Under the pieces are notes generated by a model that saw only the letters and a program-made list of their open reading frames with translations, was not told the origin of the DNA and did not search any database. Shown piece by piece: positions 39,559 through 51,169 of a stretch of DNA of 64,000 nucleotides (its first letter is position 1; every line of letters starts with the position of its first letter). The position numbers and the translations under genes are program-made. The DNA lies in assembly GCA_006503475.1 (NCBI GenBank), contig RSEH01000055.1, positions 62,001 through 126,000 of the forward strand. The letters run 5' to 3'. This DNA is from Stentor roeselii (taxonomy: Eukaryota > Ciliophora > Heterotrichea > Heterotrichida > Stentoridae).

Positions 39559-42468
39559 ATGGCTCTAACAATCCAACAACTCAAACAAGCAGCAAAGACA
39601 GAAGACTTGAAGTCAGTTCAGTTCATCAAGCTTGAAGGACTAGAACTTTCCGATTGTTTTCATCTTCTTCTCTCAGAAGTAGGAGTGTCCATCTTTATCC
39701 TATCCTTAAGAAACAACATTCTTGATACCATCGGGATTCCTTTAGGTTTTACAAATTTAAGAAAACTTGATCTGAGCACGAATTTATTAACAAGCATTGG
39801 AAGTGTAAAACTTTGGAGCACGATGCCGAGGCTGCAAGTTCTTTACCTTCACGACAACCTTCTCGAGACCTGGGAAACTTTTACTTCTTTGTCCTCGCTT
39901 GACCGAATCCTTCACCTGACTCTATTCAACAACCCTTGCATTCACCTTCCTCAATACCGCAAGTTCATGTTAAGTTCCCTTCCAAGTCTTCTAGCACTTG
40001 ACTTTCACATCGCGACTCAAGAAGAAAGACTAGGAATCGCAATGCCTGATCCAGAAAAGTCTAAAATCTGGATTCAAGACTGTAGTGACCTTCGCTCTTT
40101 AAAGCAACATCTTTACAAACTTCGAAGAAAGTTTGAAAAATGTTCTCCGTCCATCAAGATTCAAAGCGTTTGGAGAAGTTTTTACGTCAGGCGACACATG
40201 GGAGGCCATTTAAGTGAAAGAGACCAGCAGGCCATTTTGATTCAAAAACACGTCAGAGGCTGGCTGCTTAGACTCAAACTCAGAAGAGACCTGGAAAAGT
40301 TACTAAAAGAGACAAATAATGAATATCTTCTTTTCACTCCTCAAGAATACGTTCACTTCAAAGCGGTCAGGACTATTGAGAACTTTTACTCGCGGTATAA
40401 GGTGAAGAGGGATTATAAGAGAAAGATTTTTAAAGCTGCAACGAAAATCAGTTCCATGTTTCGAGGGTGGCAACAGTCTAGATATGATCTTCCTATTCTA
40501 AGATCGAGAAAAATTTATGTGTTGAAAAGTCAACAAAGGACTTTAATCTGCATGTTAAGGGCACTCGCTATGTATAATAAAGACTTGTACCACCCGGCTA
40601 ACTCGATTTTTGATCGCATGGCTCCTGAGTTCTTTGAACTACAAGAAAAAAAATCGAAAGGTTATAGTTTTCCTGAACTTTTCAATAGAATTTCGGAATG
40701 TAAAAGCATTAAAATGGTCAGATTCCCGGATATTGAAAACCTGCCGTATACATGGGTTCCTCTGCTGCAGGTCATGAAATGGGTCGGAATGGCGAAGATC
40801 TTGAATAGTGGACATGGAAAAGGACTTGCAGGACTTTCGATACCGAAAAAATATTGCCAGCCTGAAGAACTTGCTAAACTGAAAAAGTTTAGAATTAGAG
40901 GAAGTATTATTACTCATGAAGAAAGGAAAAAGTTTAAAGGGCTTGACCTGAAATTGGACGAGTACTTCGATTTGGTTGAGTTTGAATGCCCGACTTTGGA
41001 GTTTCTTCAGGAACTTTTTTTAATGGTATTGGCTTATAATCGGTGTGTTATCAAAAAGGACCTGCCGATCTTTTTACCTCTTTTCAATGAACTCATCAAC
41101 CGAGTCAAGTCTGCCTGTACAATCCAAGCCTGTTACAGAGGCTACCTCGTCAGAAAAAAAAACCTAATCGCAAGTATGGCCATTCGCAGAAGAGCAGTCT
41201 TTTGCATCCAAAGATGGTGGCGTTCTCTTCGCTTTCTACATCGTATAAAATACCTAATCAAGCTAAAAGTCCTTCTAAAAACCTACTCCTCTCCAATAGT
41301 CTACATTCAAGAGCACTTATTTCAATATCTTCGTCCTTCTTCTTCAACTTTCACATTTATTGACCAGAACTTCAATTTTTTCTGTTCCGGTGACACGATC
41401 TTCATAAATCAAGTGACTCGAAAGACTTTTTTACCATCCTGGGTGGGCTGTTCATGTAAAATCGACCACGGAGGTGGTTTTTCGGTAAGCGAAGAAGAAA
41501 AAACCCTTCAAGCCGTGGTATTAAGTGGAGCAAAAGTAGAAATAATAAAACTTCAAAGCGAAATCGAAGACGTTCCTCGAGTGTCTGACTCTCACATGAG
41601 GTTCATCAAACTTGAGTACCGTTCAGTCGATGAGGTAAAACGAAGAGCTTCAGTTTTATATCTAAAGACTCTCGACTACCGAACTGGCAGTTTTGTGCCT
41701 TTGTTCAACAAAGAGGACTTAAGCCACGAGTTCCTCATGTCGCATCTTCGGAAGATCTGGACCACTCGCAACATCAACCCACTCGACCCCTGCCCTGCTT
41801 TGGACATCTTGTCGAAAGCTTTGAACCCTCCTGAAATCATCATCAAGGCTCAGCCAGTCTTGATGCACAACTCGGGTGATTCGCCCACAGCTCCTTCGAA
41901 AGTAATTCTTAGTCAAAGTCAACCTGCTGAACCTATTCAAAGTGTCTCTCCTGTTATTAAAAGTGAAATTCAAATGGAAGTTCACTCTGATCACAGTGAA
42001 TTCGGGCAGGAAAAAAATAATGAATCTGAAATTCTTAAACAAAGGGTCAAGTTCGCAAGGGAAGATATGCAGAGAAGACATGCGGAACTGAAAATTGCAA
42101 AACAAATGGAATTGGAAATGAAAATGGATATTTTTAAAGAGGCTAGAGAACATACTAATGAAATTTTAACTTTTAGGAAGAAAATTGAGGAAAAGGAATT
42201 GGAACTTAAAAGGAGCTTTATTCAGGCGCAGATTAGGAAGAAACAGGAAGTTAATAATGAGAAGTTGTTTGTTATGCAGTTTTCCCAGGCGAAGAATATG
42301 ATTGGAAAACTTATGAAAAGTAGCGAACTTGAAAGAGTTAAAGTTAGGGAAAAACAAGATGTTAAGGAAAAAGTTGAGAGTTTTAAGGAAAAGTGCAAGG
42401 AAAGAAGAGAACTTGTTCAGGCTATTTTATATGAAAAATATAAAACAATTAAGAGAAATACTTTGTAA
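39559..42468 (+). CDS. Leucine-rich-repeat and IQ-motif protein
   Basis: A 969-residue protein. Residues ~20-150 hold SDS22-type LRRs (ISILSLRNNIL-like, LRKLDLSTNLLTSIG, LQVLYLHDNLLETWE) with a cap. Several IQ or IQ-like calmodulin-binding helices follow: IKIQSVWRSFYVRRHMGG, ILIQKHVRGWLLRLKLRRD, AATKISSMFRGWQQSR, and later CTIQACYRGYLVRKK and FCIQRWWRSLRFLHR. The C-terminal ~170 residues are coiled coil. The layout is that of LRRIQ3/LRRIQ1 and similar ciliary or centrosomal calmodulin scaffolds. It starts 12 nt after the desaturase stop, with AGTTATAATGG. Ends on TAA. Confidence 0.87.
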   Translation: MALTIQQLKQAAKTEDLKSVQFIKLEGLELSDCFHLLLSEVGVSIFILSLRNNILDTIGIPLGFTNLRKLDLSTNLLTSIGSVKLWSTMPRLQVLYLHDNLLETWETFTSLSSLDRILHLTLFNNPCIHLPQYRKFMLSSLPSLLALDFHIATQEERLGIAMPDPEKSKIWIQDCSDLRSLKQHLYKLRRKFEKCSPSIKIQSVWRSFYVRRHMGGHLSERDQQAILIQKHVRGWLLRLKLRRDLEKLLKETNNEYLLFTPQEYVHFKAVRTIENFYSRYKVKRDYKRKIFKAATKISSMFRGWQQSRYDLPILRSRKIYVLKSQQRTLICMLRALAMYNKDLYHPANSIFDRMAPEFFELQEKKSKGYSFPELFNRISECKSIKMVRFPDIENLPYTWVPLLQVMKWVGMAKILNSGHGKGLAGLSIPKKYCQPEELAKLKKFRIRGSIITHEERKKFKGLDLKLDEYFDLVEFECPTLEFLQELFLMVLAYNRCVIKKDLPIFLPLFNELINRVKSACTIQACYRGYLVRKKNLIASMAIRRRAVFCIQRWWRSLRFLHRIKYLIKLKVLLKTYSSPIVYIQEHLFQYLRPSSSTFTFIDQNFNFFCSGDTIFINQVTRKTFLPSWVGCSCKIDHGGGFSVSEEEKTLQAVVLSGAKVEIIKLQSEIEDVPRVSDSHMRFIKLEYRSVDEVKRRASVLYLKTLDYRTGSFVPLFNKEDLSHEFLMSHLRKIWTTRNINPLDPCPALDILSKALNPPEIIIKAQPVLMHNSGDSPTAPSKVILSQSQPAEPIQSVSPVIKSEIQMEVHSDHSEFGQEKNNESEILKQRVKFAREDMQRRHAELKIAKQMELEMKMDIFKEAREHTNEILTFRKKIEEKELELKRSFIQAQIRKKQEVNNEKLFVMQFSQAKNMIGKLMKSSELERVKVREKQDVKEKVESFKEKCKERRELVQAILYEKYKTIKRNTL

Positions 42469-42750
42469 TTTAATTTTTTTTTGAAGGTTTTAGGTATGGG
42501 AAGGAATGATTTCAGAGATTGTTTAATTTAGAATAAAGTTTTATTGTATTCAGATATTTATTCAAAATCCAAAATATTCATCAAACATGAAAACTTCTAA
42601 TTAAATTAACTTTGAATTTCCCTAAAAAATAATAAAAACTCTTAGATACTATATTCTTTTTGGCACAACATCATTTTTCCTGATATTAAACCCCTTAATA
42701 GTAACTACTCACCAGCCATTAAACCAAAATACTTCGATTATATTGCCTTA

Positions 42751-43707
42751 ATGCAAAATTCTTATAAGTCCACTGTAGTCCAGCAAATATCCATCAATAG
42801 TGGCGAGGTTTTCTCAGTGCGATGGAATTATTCAGGCTCAGGCCTCGCCATAGGCAGCACCAACAGTCAAGCCGTGATTTACAGCTCTGACTTCGGACTT
42901 GATAAATCGTTCTCCCTTCAAACAGGAGCTGAAAGAATGCCTGTTTCGTCTATAAGGTTTTGTCCGGAACACCCTGAACTTATATCAAAGCCTCTTTGTC
43001 TATTTACTACTTCAGATGGGGGAATGATTCATTGGAACTTACTCAGGAATAAGTTTGCGAGTTTCAAGCGATTAAGCAATGAACAGATTTATTCTGCAGA
43101 TTATTCACCTGATGGATATAATTACATTCTTGGTTGCAAAGAAGGAGTAATAAAACTTTTTGATCATCTCACTTTTTTAGAATTATCCACTTTTTGCGAT
43201 AATCCTTACAGTCAAGGCGCTCGAAAAGTTTTCTGTCTGAAATGGTTCCAAGAAAATTTATTCCTAAGTGGTGGGTGGAACGACAAAGTCACTATTTGGG
43301 ACACCAGAACCCCTTTACCAGTTCGTCAAATGATAGGCCCTCATATATGTGGAGACTCAATTGATATTAAAGATAACTTATTAGTAGCTGCAAGTTATTC
43401 AATAAAAGACCAGCTAACAATTTGGGACTGGACAACAGCATCAAACCTGCACACAGAAACTTTAAAAACTCAAGAAAAAAAATGCATGCCTTATTGTGCT
43501 CAGTTTTTAAGAACTGAAAAAAACATAATAGCGATTGGAGGTTCTGGATCTGATGAAGTTCTTTTATATGATGTCAATTCTCATGAAAACATTGGAAGTT
43601 TCAGTGTTTCAGGTAATTCTGTATATTCTCTTCATGTTTCCAGTCAGAATCAAGTCGCTGTTGTGACTGGGAATAAGGTGGAAATTCATGAAATAACCAA
43701 TCAGTAA
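42751..43707 (+). CDS. WD40 beta-propeller protein
   Basis: A 318-residue protein with about six or seven WD repeats: GEVFSVRWNYSGSGLAIGS, SSIRFCPEHPEL, IYSADYSPDGYNYILGCKEG, VFCLKWFQENLFLSGGWNDK, VTIWDTRTP and LTIWDWTTASN. It is a compact single propeller without extensions; role not readable. A 282-nt spacer with no other feature precedes it. Ends on TAA. Confidence 0.85.
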   Translation: MQNSYKSTVVQQISINSGEVFSVRWNYSGSGLAIGSTNSQAVIYSSDFGLDKSFSLQTGAERMPVSSIRFCPEHPELISKPLCLFTTSDGGMIHWNLLRNKFASFKRLSNEQIYSADYSPDGYNYILGCKEGVIKLFDHLTFLELSTFCDNPYSQGARKVFCLKWFQENLFLSGGWNDKVTIWDTRTPLPVRQMIGPHICGDSIDIKDNLLVAASYSIKDQLTIWDWTTASNLHTETLKTQEKKCMPYCAQFLRTEKNIIAIGGSGSDEVLLYDVNSHENIGSFSVSGNSVYSLHVSSQNQVAVVTGNKVEIHEITNQ

Positions 43708-43842
43708 ATATTAGCATCGTTTAGGTTGATAAGTAGTGAAATTAATATAAAAGAATTATTAGATAAGATTAGTTTAATTAGAAGTGCCTAGTCTACATGA
43801 AAGATTTAAATGAGGTTAAATTATTGAAGATCGAAAAGTGAA

Positions 43843-44307
43843 TCAAAAAATATTGCATTTTTTACAGCAGTTTTTCTTGTTTTCCTTAACTGAATGCCTC
43901 ATTTGTAAGACAGAACCATTTTCTTCTGCTTTAGGAATAGTATTACTTGGTGAAATAATCAAATTGGAATTTATTTTAGGTTCTTTATCGACAGGGTCAA
44001 AATTCATAATTTTGAGTTCTGTTTTTTCTTCTAATTCATCAAGAAACTTGACAGGCTCACCCAAACTGACAGATTCAGACTTTTCTTCACAAAATGCTTG
44101 ATTTAGTCCTTTACTATCATTAAGTTCCTCAACACTTTTAAGATTTTCATTAAATTCTTCAGAGACTTTTTCAGATTCCTTTAAAAGTTCATCAGATCTA
44201 AGAGACTTTTGATTGAAATCACTGAAACTAAAGGATGAGTCTTGTTCTGATTTTTCGAAGCCGATTCTTGGTTGGAATTCTTTGTCATCTAGATCATTAT
44301 TTGACAT
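43843..44307 (-). CDS. Acidic Ser/Glu-rich protein with polybasic CaaX tail
   Basis: A 154-residue, mostly disordered, acidic protein. The last eleven residues KKNCCKKCNIF combine a polybasic patch, two possible palmitoylation Cys and the CaaX box CNIF. Ras- and Rho-type proteins use the same kind of tail for farnesylation or geranylgeranylation. No GTPase domain is present, so it may be a membrane anchor or regulator. It ends on TGA. Read-through of that TGA would add nine residues and bury the CaaX box, so TGA is very likely a true stop. Confidence 0.72.
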   Translation of the reverse strand: MSNNDLDDKEFQPRIGFEKSEQDSSFSFSDFNQKSLRSDELLKESEKVSEEFNENLKSVEELNDSKGLNQAFCEEKSESVSLGEPVKFLDELEEKTELKIMNFDPVDKEPKINSNLIISPSNTIPKAEENGSVLQMRHSVKENKKNCCKKCNIF

Positions 44308-44498
44308 AATTTATGATGCAAAGTTGAAGCATTTGTAAATGAATCATTGATGATTTTCAAATAGGATGAATATTATTTTAGAAGATTTAAAGGTTAATGA
44401 TGATGAAATTGTTTAATTGTGCTTACAAAATAATGAAGAATAATGATAATTATTCGAAAATAGTTAATTTTAAAGGAATATTTATAGAATTCAAGAAT

Positions 44499-47400
44499 TT
44501 ACATCTTATCATGCGATGTTTGATCTATTTCAACGTCAGACTTTTCTTTTCTATGGCTAGCAGGATTTGAACTTGCACCATCATTAAGTTGAGCAATACT
44601 AATATTCTGGTAGTAAGCTGCTATTTTATCTTCAATAGTTCCAACAACATATAAAATTTTTCCTTTATTAAAAGGCACCACGCAGGTATTATCATTATTC
44701 GTGATAATTTTTCTAAATGTCAATTACGGAGAGTCTTCAATTCCTTTCTTAACATCGTCTCTTAATTTCGAAATCTCATCAGAATTAATTTTTGCATAAA
44801 TCAAAATCTCTTCATGTCGATATTCATCCCTTCCACAAATATTTAACTTGCTGGGCGAATTAGCAACAATGATGATAAGTTCTCCTCTATCAATCTCAAA
44901 AGAAAAAACAATATCTTTTTCTCTCATACCAACTGGAATCAAAGGTTCTCTATCAAAATAGTGTTTTCTCATCAGTTCATTTAAATTCCTTTTCATGAAA
45001 CCTCGAAGAGAGCTGTTCATTTCACCTTTAAGACTTTCATACAAACTGATACTCATGTCTTTTTTCATGGTATAGTCTCTGATTTTATTTAAATAAATGC
45101 TGAACATGACAGAATCAGAGAATGCTTCTAAGTCTCGATTGCATCCTCCATACTCAACATTAAACAATAGTTCTTTTTGAACACTCAAATTGAAAAAGTT
45201 CTCTTTTTTAAAGTGAGTAAGCATATCCAGTAATTTATTGAAAATTCTTGTAAGTCTCTCTTGAATTTTCCGATGAGATCTCCTCCGGATATACTCTTTT
45301 TTACACTCTTCTTCAAGTTTCCTCAAAACGATTTCTCTTTGTTTTTCAATGAAATTAAGCTGATTACTATCCGTAGTTTCAATAGGAATTTCATTTTCAG
45401 CAGCAATATTAGTATCAACCAAATTCAATAAATACCTAACATTTTCCACTGCTTGATAATCTTTAATATACCTTTCACATCTCACTTCATATTTTTTCAA
45501 AAAGTTATCAATTCGTTCTTTAGTCAACTTCTTGCAAGACGTTGCTAAAATTTTAGTAAACAAAAATTGAGGACTATTGGGAGGCATTGGGTCATAAATT
45601 TCGATGACTGTTTTAAAGTCACTCGGCGCCATGTCCCTTGAAATTAACATTTGACATTGAGGACAACGCACTATTGACTGGTCTTGTCGAAGGGCCCTGG
45701 TGAAAAGAGTAAGGTTCACATTCTCTGAAGGGTTAAAGACTTTAAAACTTGGAGCTGGACCTAATTCCTTGCATATGAAAATTAATGCATCGTAACTTGG
45801 GTTGTTTACTCTTAAAGCTTCTAAGTTTTTTTCAGTGATTTTCTGGAGTTTTATTAAATTTCGACCGTTCACTGAAACTATTCGGTCGAATTGAGCGAGC
45901 GAGTCGTTGAAAAGTGAGACTAGGAATAGTTCTTCTAGTTCTTGCTTTTCATTGTAGAGATACTCGATTATCTCGACTTTTAATCTTATGTTCTCGCCCT
46001 TTATAGTGTTGAATTCGTTTATCTCGTTTAGCCAACGGTCTCCTGATGAGTCTTCGATTGGTTTTCCTGAAAAGAAACTTTGAATGGCTTTGCAGAGGGA
46101 ACTTAAGTTCCTTGGTGAGCAAGCTGCTTTGTTTTCGATTACTATAAAATACTCGTAGGGACTGTTGATTGCTTTGCAGACTGGAGCGAAAATCATATCA
46201 AGTATAGTATGAGCTATTTTTTTGATATGTTCCAACTGATAATCAAATTTTGCTAGTTTAAACGAAAACTTTTTAGCACATGTCGAAAGAAAATCTCGAA
46301 TGATTAGATTAACAAATGGTGAAAAATGTTTAAATCTTGTAGTATCTGTCTCGCTATTAGGTTTAAGTTTTTGAAAACTTTTAGCGAAATGCCCTAAAAT
46401 AGTGGCTAACTTATTCATCCTACGGTCGACAGTATTTCTATTGTTCTGATAAGCTGTTATTTTGTTGGTCACGCTCGAGTTTTTGCTGGCTGAGCATGGG
46501 TCGATATCGATTCCAAGATCATCTTGATTGACCTGGTTGCTAAGATTCAAAAGCATTTCAATCACGAGTTCTCTCATAATAAGCATGTCCTGAGAACTGG
46601 CCAAGATCATTTTAACAACCAACTCTTTATAAATCTGCCCAACAGGATTATCGAAAATTTGCTCAAAAGTGATTTCATCAACTTCTAAAGTCTTTTTTAA
46701 TATCATCTGACTAAGGTAAATACAAGTATAAACAAGTTTTTCGTTGTTTTCCATGTCAGAATAAACTAAATTCAACATTTCAAGTCTTTGTTCTTGTTTC
46801 AGCTTGGCTTTGAAGAGTAACTTAAAAGCATAGCAAGGATGTATCTGAAAAGTAGTAATAAGTGACCCATATAAAGTGAGTTTATCTTCAACTTCATGAG
46901 CAATGACGCCACGATTTTCAATTAAAGAGCATTCAATAGGTTTCTGTTGTAGTCTCATCAGCATTTTATACTGAATCTTTTCCATAAACTTAGCAACTTT
47001 TTCATCATCCTCAGTGAGTTTGATGAACTCTTCAATACATTCAGTGAATTTCATCATGATTTGCTTGTCAACTTCTCGAATATTGCTTTCAGTCAACTCT
47101 TCAGGTTCATTTTGCAGCATAAGTTGAAGGTCAGTAATAACATCTTCTACCTCTTCTGAGTCCTTATCAACAACTCCAAAGTACTTAATCATATTCAAAG
47201 CTAACCCATTATGAATCTTGTCCTCTCCATCAAAGTCCGGGTCTCCAAGTCGACCATTTGCGGAGTATCCCCAATTAAACACTGAATTTTGATCAGTGAC
47301 TATGCAGCAATGAAGGTCAGCACATGAAAAACTATGTATTTTTTCATTTGTAATTGAAAACATTGTGTGCTTTGTTTTATCCCCAGGTTTAACATCAGGT

Positions 47401-49964
47401 TTCGCTCCAGCGATTCTGTGATGAGCCTGTTTTCCCCAAGAATAAATACTAGCCTCATTCAGCACCAAGCCGACTGAAAATCCATCAGCAGCATAAGCAG
47501 CTTTAAAATAAATTTCCTCCAAGCCTTTGACAATAGTTGGCTGAAGCAGTTCATCATCTTCATTAGCCATGTTAATCCTTCCCCAATGATAAATCTTGTG
47601 TTCAGAACTGATGCCAAGTGAATGATTGACTCCACAAGCGGCCTGTTCCCAGCTGATTAGCCCAAGCAATTCTTCAGGTTCGTATTCATTTTCTTTATGT
47701 CCATTTCCCAGTTGTCCTTTCCAGTTCTCTCCCCAAGTGAACATTCTTTTATCTTGATTGATGGCGATGGAGTGTCCGACACTACAAGAAATTTTAATAA
47801 CTTTACTGATTCCTTTTATAATTTTAGGTGAACTGATGCAAACTGAATTGGCAAGTCTTCCAAGTCCTAACTTTCCACTTTCAGCACTTCCAAAAGCGTA
47901 AAGATTTCCTTCTTTAGTAAGGACTAAGGAGTGAGTCAAGCCTGTAGCAGCTTGAATGATGTGCTCGCGTTCTAAGTCTTGAATGATTATCGGGTACTTC
48001 TCACAAGTTGAAAAAAATCCTAGACCGAGCTGGCCTGAATTGTTGGAACCCCAGGCGAAGACCTTGCCGGAGGACAAGGCGAGGACATGATGAAATCCAG
48101 TGGCCAAGCTATCGACAGTCATTTTAAAAGCTTTGCTGAGTCGAGGCACTAAGATAAACTCTTGAAAAACATCAGGCATTGACTTTTCATACATTTCAAG
48201 GTCACCAACAGCGATGCCCATCTGTCCATATTCATTACTTCCAGCGATGAGGACTTCACCTTTGTCAGTGATGAGGTAAGTGTTTTCATCAGAACAACAG
48301 CAAGAAACGACTTTTGTTGACTTTACTTTTGTGATTTCTCTTGATTGTTCAGTATCGACTTCTAGGACTGGAAACTGCTGAGCACATGAACTGATCTCTG
48401 TTGAAATGCTTGTCTCGATTAAATGGCCCAAGGCTGGGTGCTCTGAAGACAAGCTCCAAGAAAAAATAGACCCTTTTGTAGAAATCGCGAGATAAGTGTC
48501 GTCGTAGCAAGTCACTTGGTAAAACTCGGAACCTTCTAAAGACTTGTGACGTTTACTTATCGGAGTTTCGCCTATGTCTTGAACTTGGTTCAAGAAACCG
48601 CCCTTGTCAATGTAGACCACTGAGGTCTTCCCTATTGCGATGTCTGTCAAACCTGAGGATTTAAAAGTGATCTGCATGCATTTGTCGTAATAAGGACGGT
48701 CAAAATCGGGACCGAATTTTTTGTTGTTGTTTTCTCCCCAGATGTAACATGAGTCATCTTTCATCAAACAAAATGAACTGTTGCCATAGGCTTTTATCAT
48801 CAATGGCTCTTTTGAGTTTAGATTTATTGGCTCAGGTCTTGATGTTGGGTCAAATCTGCCGTTTCCGAGCTTGCCGTATGCACCGTCACCCCAGGTCATT
48901 ACTATGCCTGAATCGTTCAAGGCTATGCAATGAGAATAACCAGAGACTACATCGATTATTTTTGTTTTTTCTGTGACCAAACCACTCACTGCTCTGATTT
49001 GATCGTATGTTGAGGCTCTGTTTTTACCTAATGCATATGAAAATTTTTCTCCCCAGCTGTAAACCATTCCGTTGTTCCCTAGAATAAGGACGTAGTTTTC
49101 ACCGCAGGCTACTTTCTTTACTGCTAATTGTGTTGGAAGATTAACAATATGAAAACTCAAGTTATTTTCCCTAACAGTATGCGCCATGGGATGTCTAAGT
49201 GTATCTTTAGGTAAAATATCAGGAGTTCCAATCAAATACAAAATCCCTTCTCCCTGATGAGTCTTCATAATAAGTTCATACAAAGGTTTAAGTTTAATAT
49301 CATTTCCAGGAAGTCTCATTTTCTTATGCGTAATAACTCTTTTAATATCTTCATCTTGAAAGCAAGACTTAATCTGATTCTTCATCAGGTCCATAAAAGT
49401 GTATTCCTTAATAATCCTCGACTTGAAAAAACTCATAAAGTCAACATTATGTTTCGCCAAATATTCAGTAATCTCCGTCCTCATCTTATTGGACAAAATC
49501 GCGCATTCAAACTGATCGCGGGTCAGTTCACGATAACTAGCAGCGACGAAGTCAACAGCCCTGTCATCAGTTTCCAAAGCAAAAAGAGTATCCTCGTCTT
49601 CAGGCTCTTGCAAAACATTTGGCTTTTCAACAGCGACAACTGCTGTGAAATTGACTCCACAAGCGACTTGTGCCGCGTTTACTTTGTATAACATGTGGGT
49701 AAGTGAAAAATAAGTAGGCTCTAAAATTACTTCATGTTCATTGTTTACGAAGCCAAGTTTTCCGATTACGCCTTTTGTTTGTTTTGATTCTTCTTCTGAT
49801 TCGTTTTCGTCTGAATGAAATGATTTGGATTTTTGGGAATCGGAGTCCTCGACTCTGCCGTGGTAGAAGTCGTTTCGGCCCCATACGTAAAGTTGGCCGT
49901 AGGCACCTACTGCTGCTGAATGTTGAGCTGATAGGGCCATTAAGGATATTTTGGCAGTTTCCAT
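44499..49964 (-). CDS. Giant RCC1-repeat protein with IQGAP/RasGAP-like C-terminal half, one 15-nt intron
   Basis: The main frame (start 49964) ends within the intron 44713-44727 and continues to 44499, giving about 1816 residues. RCC1-type blades cover roughly residues 1-960 (LYVWGRNDF, MVYSWGEKFSYALGKNR, IVMTWGDGAYGKLGNG, KVFAWGSNNSGQLGLG, RMFTWGENWKGQLGNG), enough for more than one propeller. From ~1050 the protein is helical: YGSLITTFQIHPCYAFKLLF and SPRNLSSLCKAIQSFFSG resemble the RasGAP-related and C-terminal parts of IQGAP. A CPQC pair sits between. RCC1 propellers act as GEFs or scaffolds, so this may couple GTPase regulation to the cortex. RCC1 is certain; the IQGAP part is inference. 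Confidence 0.85.
44713..44727 (-). other. 15-nt intron near the 3' end of the RCC1 gene
   Basis: GTAATTGACATTTAG on the minus strand, A at position 10. It joins GIEDSP to KIITNNDNTC and adds 71 residues to the protein. Confidence 0.85.
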
Positions 49965-50028
49965 TTATTAAAATTCTGATTAGAAAAAGGTTGAAATTGT
50001 GGGAAGGTTTTGGATAACAGTCTATTTA

Positions 50029-50967
50029 TTATTCTCGGATTTCATCGTTTAGAAGAGCCAGACTTTTACGGAGTTCAGGACTTGAGTCGTAGTCACTTAG
50101 GGGAAAGACTTCTACGATTAGGAAACTCATGATGATCATTTCGGAGACTACTAACAATGAATTTGTATAAAGTGTAATCTCCTCAGGTGAAAATTTATCA
50201 GTATTCGCAATTAACCCCGAATAAGTAAAAATCGCAATCACCAAAGGCTGGAACTCTGTAAAAAGCAGTCCAAGTTTAATAATCATAAACTTATGCAAAA
50301 CTTTCAAAGTACTTAAAACCGGTAAAGAATTCGCATAGACTCCAAAATTAAACATAGCCGAGAGTGCAACAAGTGAAGAAAACGATGTGCATCCAGAAAG
50401 TATCAAGAAAAGTTTAGTCCCTCTGCCCTTATGCACTTTCGGATCATCAGCTGCGATGATATAAATGAATCCAATGAAAGTGCAAGTAGTAAGCACGGCA
50501 CAGAGTTGATAAACAAAAGAGCGAATCCTTTCAATATACCATCTGGCAGTTTCTTCTGAATCGATTACTCTAATTTTAATGCAAGGCAAGATGCACTTGG
50601 GTGCCCTTTGAGTGACAAGATTAAGATAAAGCCTTTCTTTTGAGTACAAGTTTTGACCATCGACCACTGTCCACCCGATCATCCTTTCCACATAAGCTAG
50701 AAAAGAAGCCAAACAAACAGCCTTCAGCACTGTGAGTGTAAACTGAATTGATCGTAATTCTGAAGTGTTCATCAATTGAACCCAGGAAATCCACCCGATA
50801 GTGATTGGCATTAAATATATGCTTGATAATAAGAATTGCGCTTCTTTATACTTCAGGTTACGAAAAGATTTCATCATTTTCGAAATGTTCATGATCGATA
50901 CCAGGATTAAAATCACTGCAGACACCCTGATTCCAGCACTAGCTTGAAGATTGTTAGAATCGACCAT
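50029..50967 (-). CDS. TMEM184 / organic-solute-transporter-alpha family membrane protein
   Basis: A 312-residue protein with about seven hydrophobic segments. Spacing and landmarks fit the OST-alpha/TMEM184 (DUF300) family: an extracellular N-terminus, SSIYLMPITIGWISW in TM2, a middle loop with APKCILPCIKI, and a late KLGLLFTEFQPLVIAIF segment. Members transport bile-acid-like organic solutes or serve in membrane trafficking; substrate unknown here. Slightly shorter than animal homologues. Ends on TAA. Confidence 0.8.
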   Translation of the reverse strand: MVDSNNLQASAGIRVSAVILILVSIMNISKMMKSFRNLKYKEAQFLLSSIYLMPITIGWISWVQLMNTSELRSIQFTLTVLKAVCLASFLAYVERMIGWTVVDGQNLYSKERLYLNLVTQRAPKCILPCIKIRVIDSEETARWYIERIRSFVYQLCAVLTTCTFIGFIYIIAADDPKVHKGRGTKLFLILSGCTSFSSLVALSAMFNFGVYANSLPVLSTLKVLHKFMIIKLGLLFTEFQPLVIAIFTYSGLIANTDKFSPEEITLYTNSLLVVSEMIIMSFLIVEVFPLSDYDSSPELRKSLALLNDEIRE

Positions 50968-51169
50968 TTATCTCAACCGGTCTTATTTTTTCGTCAATTT
51001 ATTCCAGTTCCTACCAAACCACCGACAGTCACCTAAACCCATCCACATCAAAATCTAAAAAATTAACCCGAATAATAAATCCTGCAAATTTTTCCAAAAC
51101 ATCAGAAACCGCAGGTCCTTCATTAAATCTTCTAATTCTTAAATCATTTGATTATGAATTTATTATAAA

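Noticed and set aside
43843-44101. 87-codon frame on + over the CaaX gene
   Set aside because: Antisense shadow; the minus-strand frame has the CaaX tail and a better start context.
44540-44645. tRNA-like T-arm on - (AAGTTCAAATCC)
   Set aside because: The T-loop resembles a tRNA, but the arm pairs only 4 of 5 and the acceptor stem 4 of 7. The sequence lies inside the last exon of the RCC1 gene in the correct frame.
44499-44723. Independent 74-residue gene downstream of the RCC1 gene
   Set aside because: It is the last exon of that gene. The apparent ATG lies within the intron.
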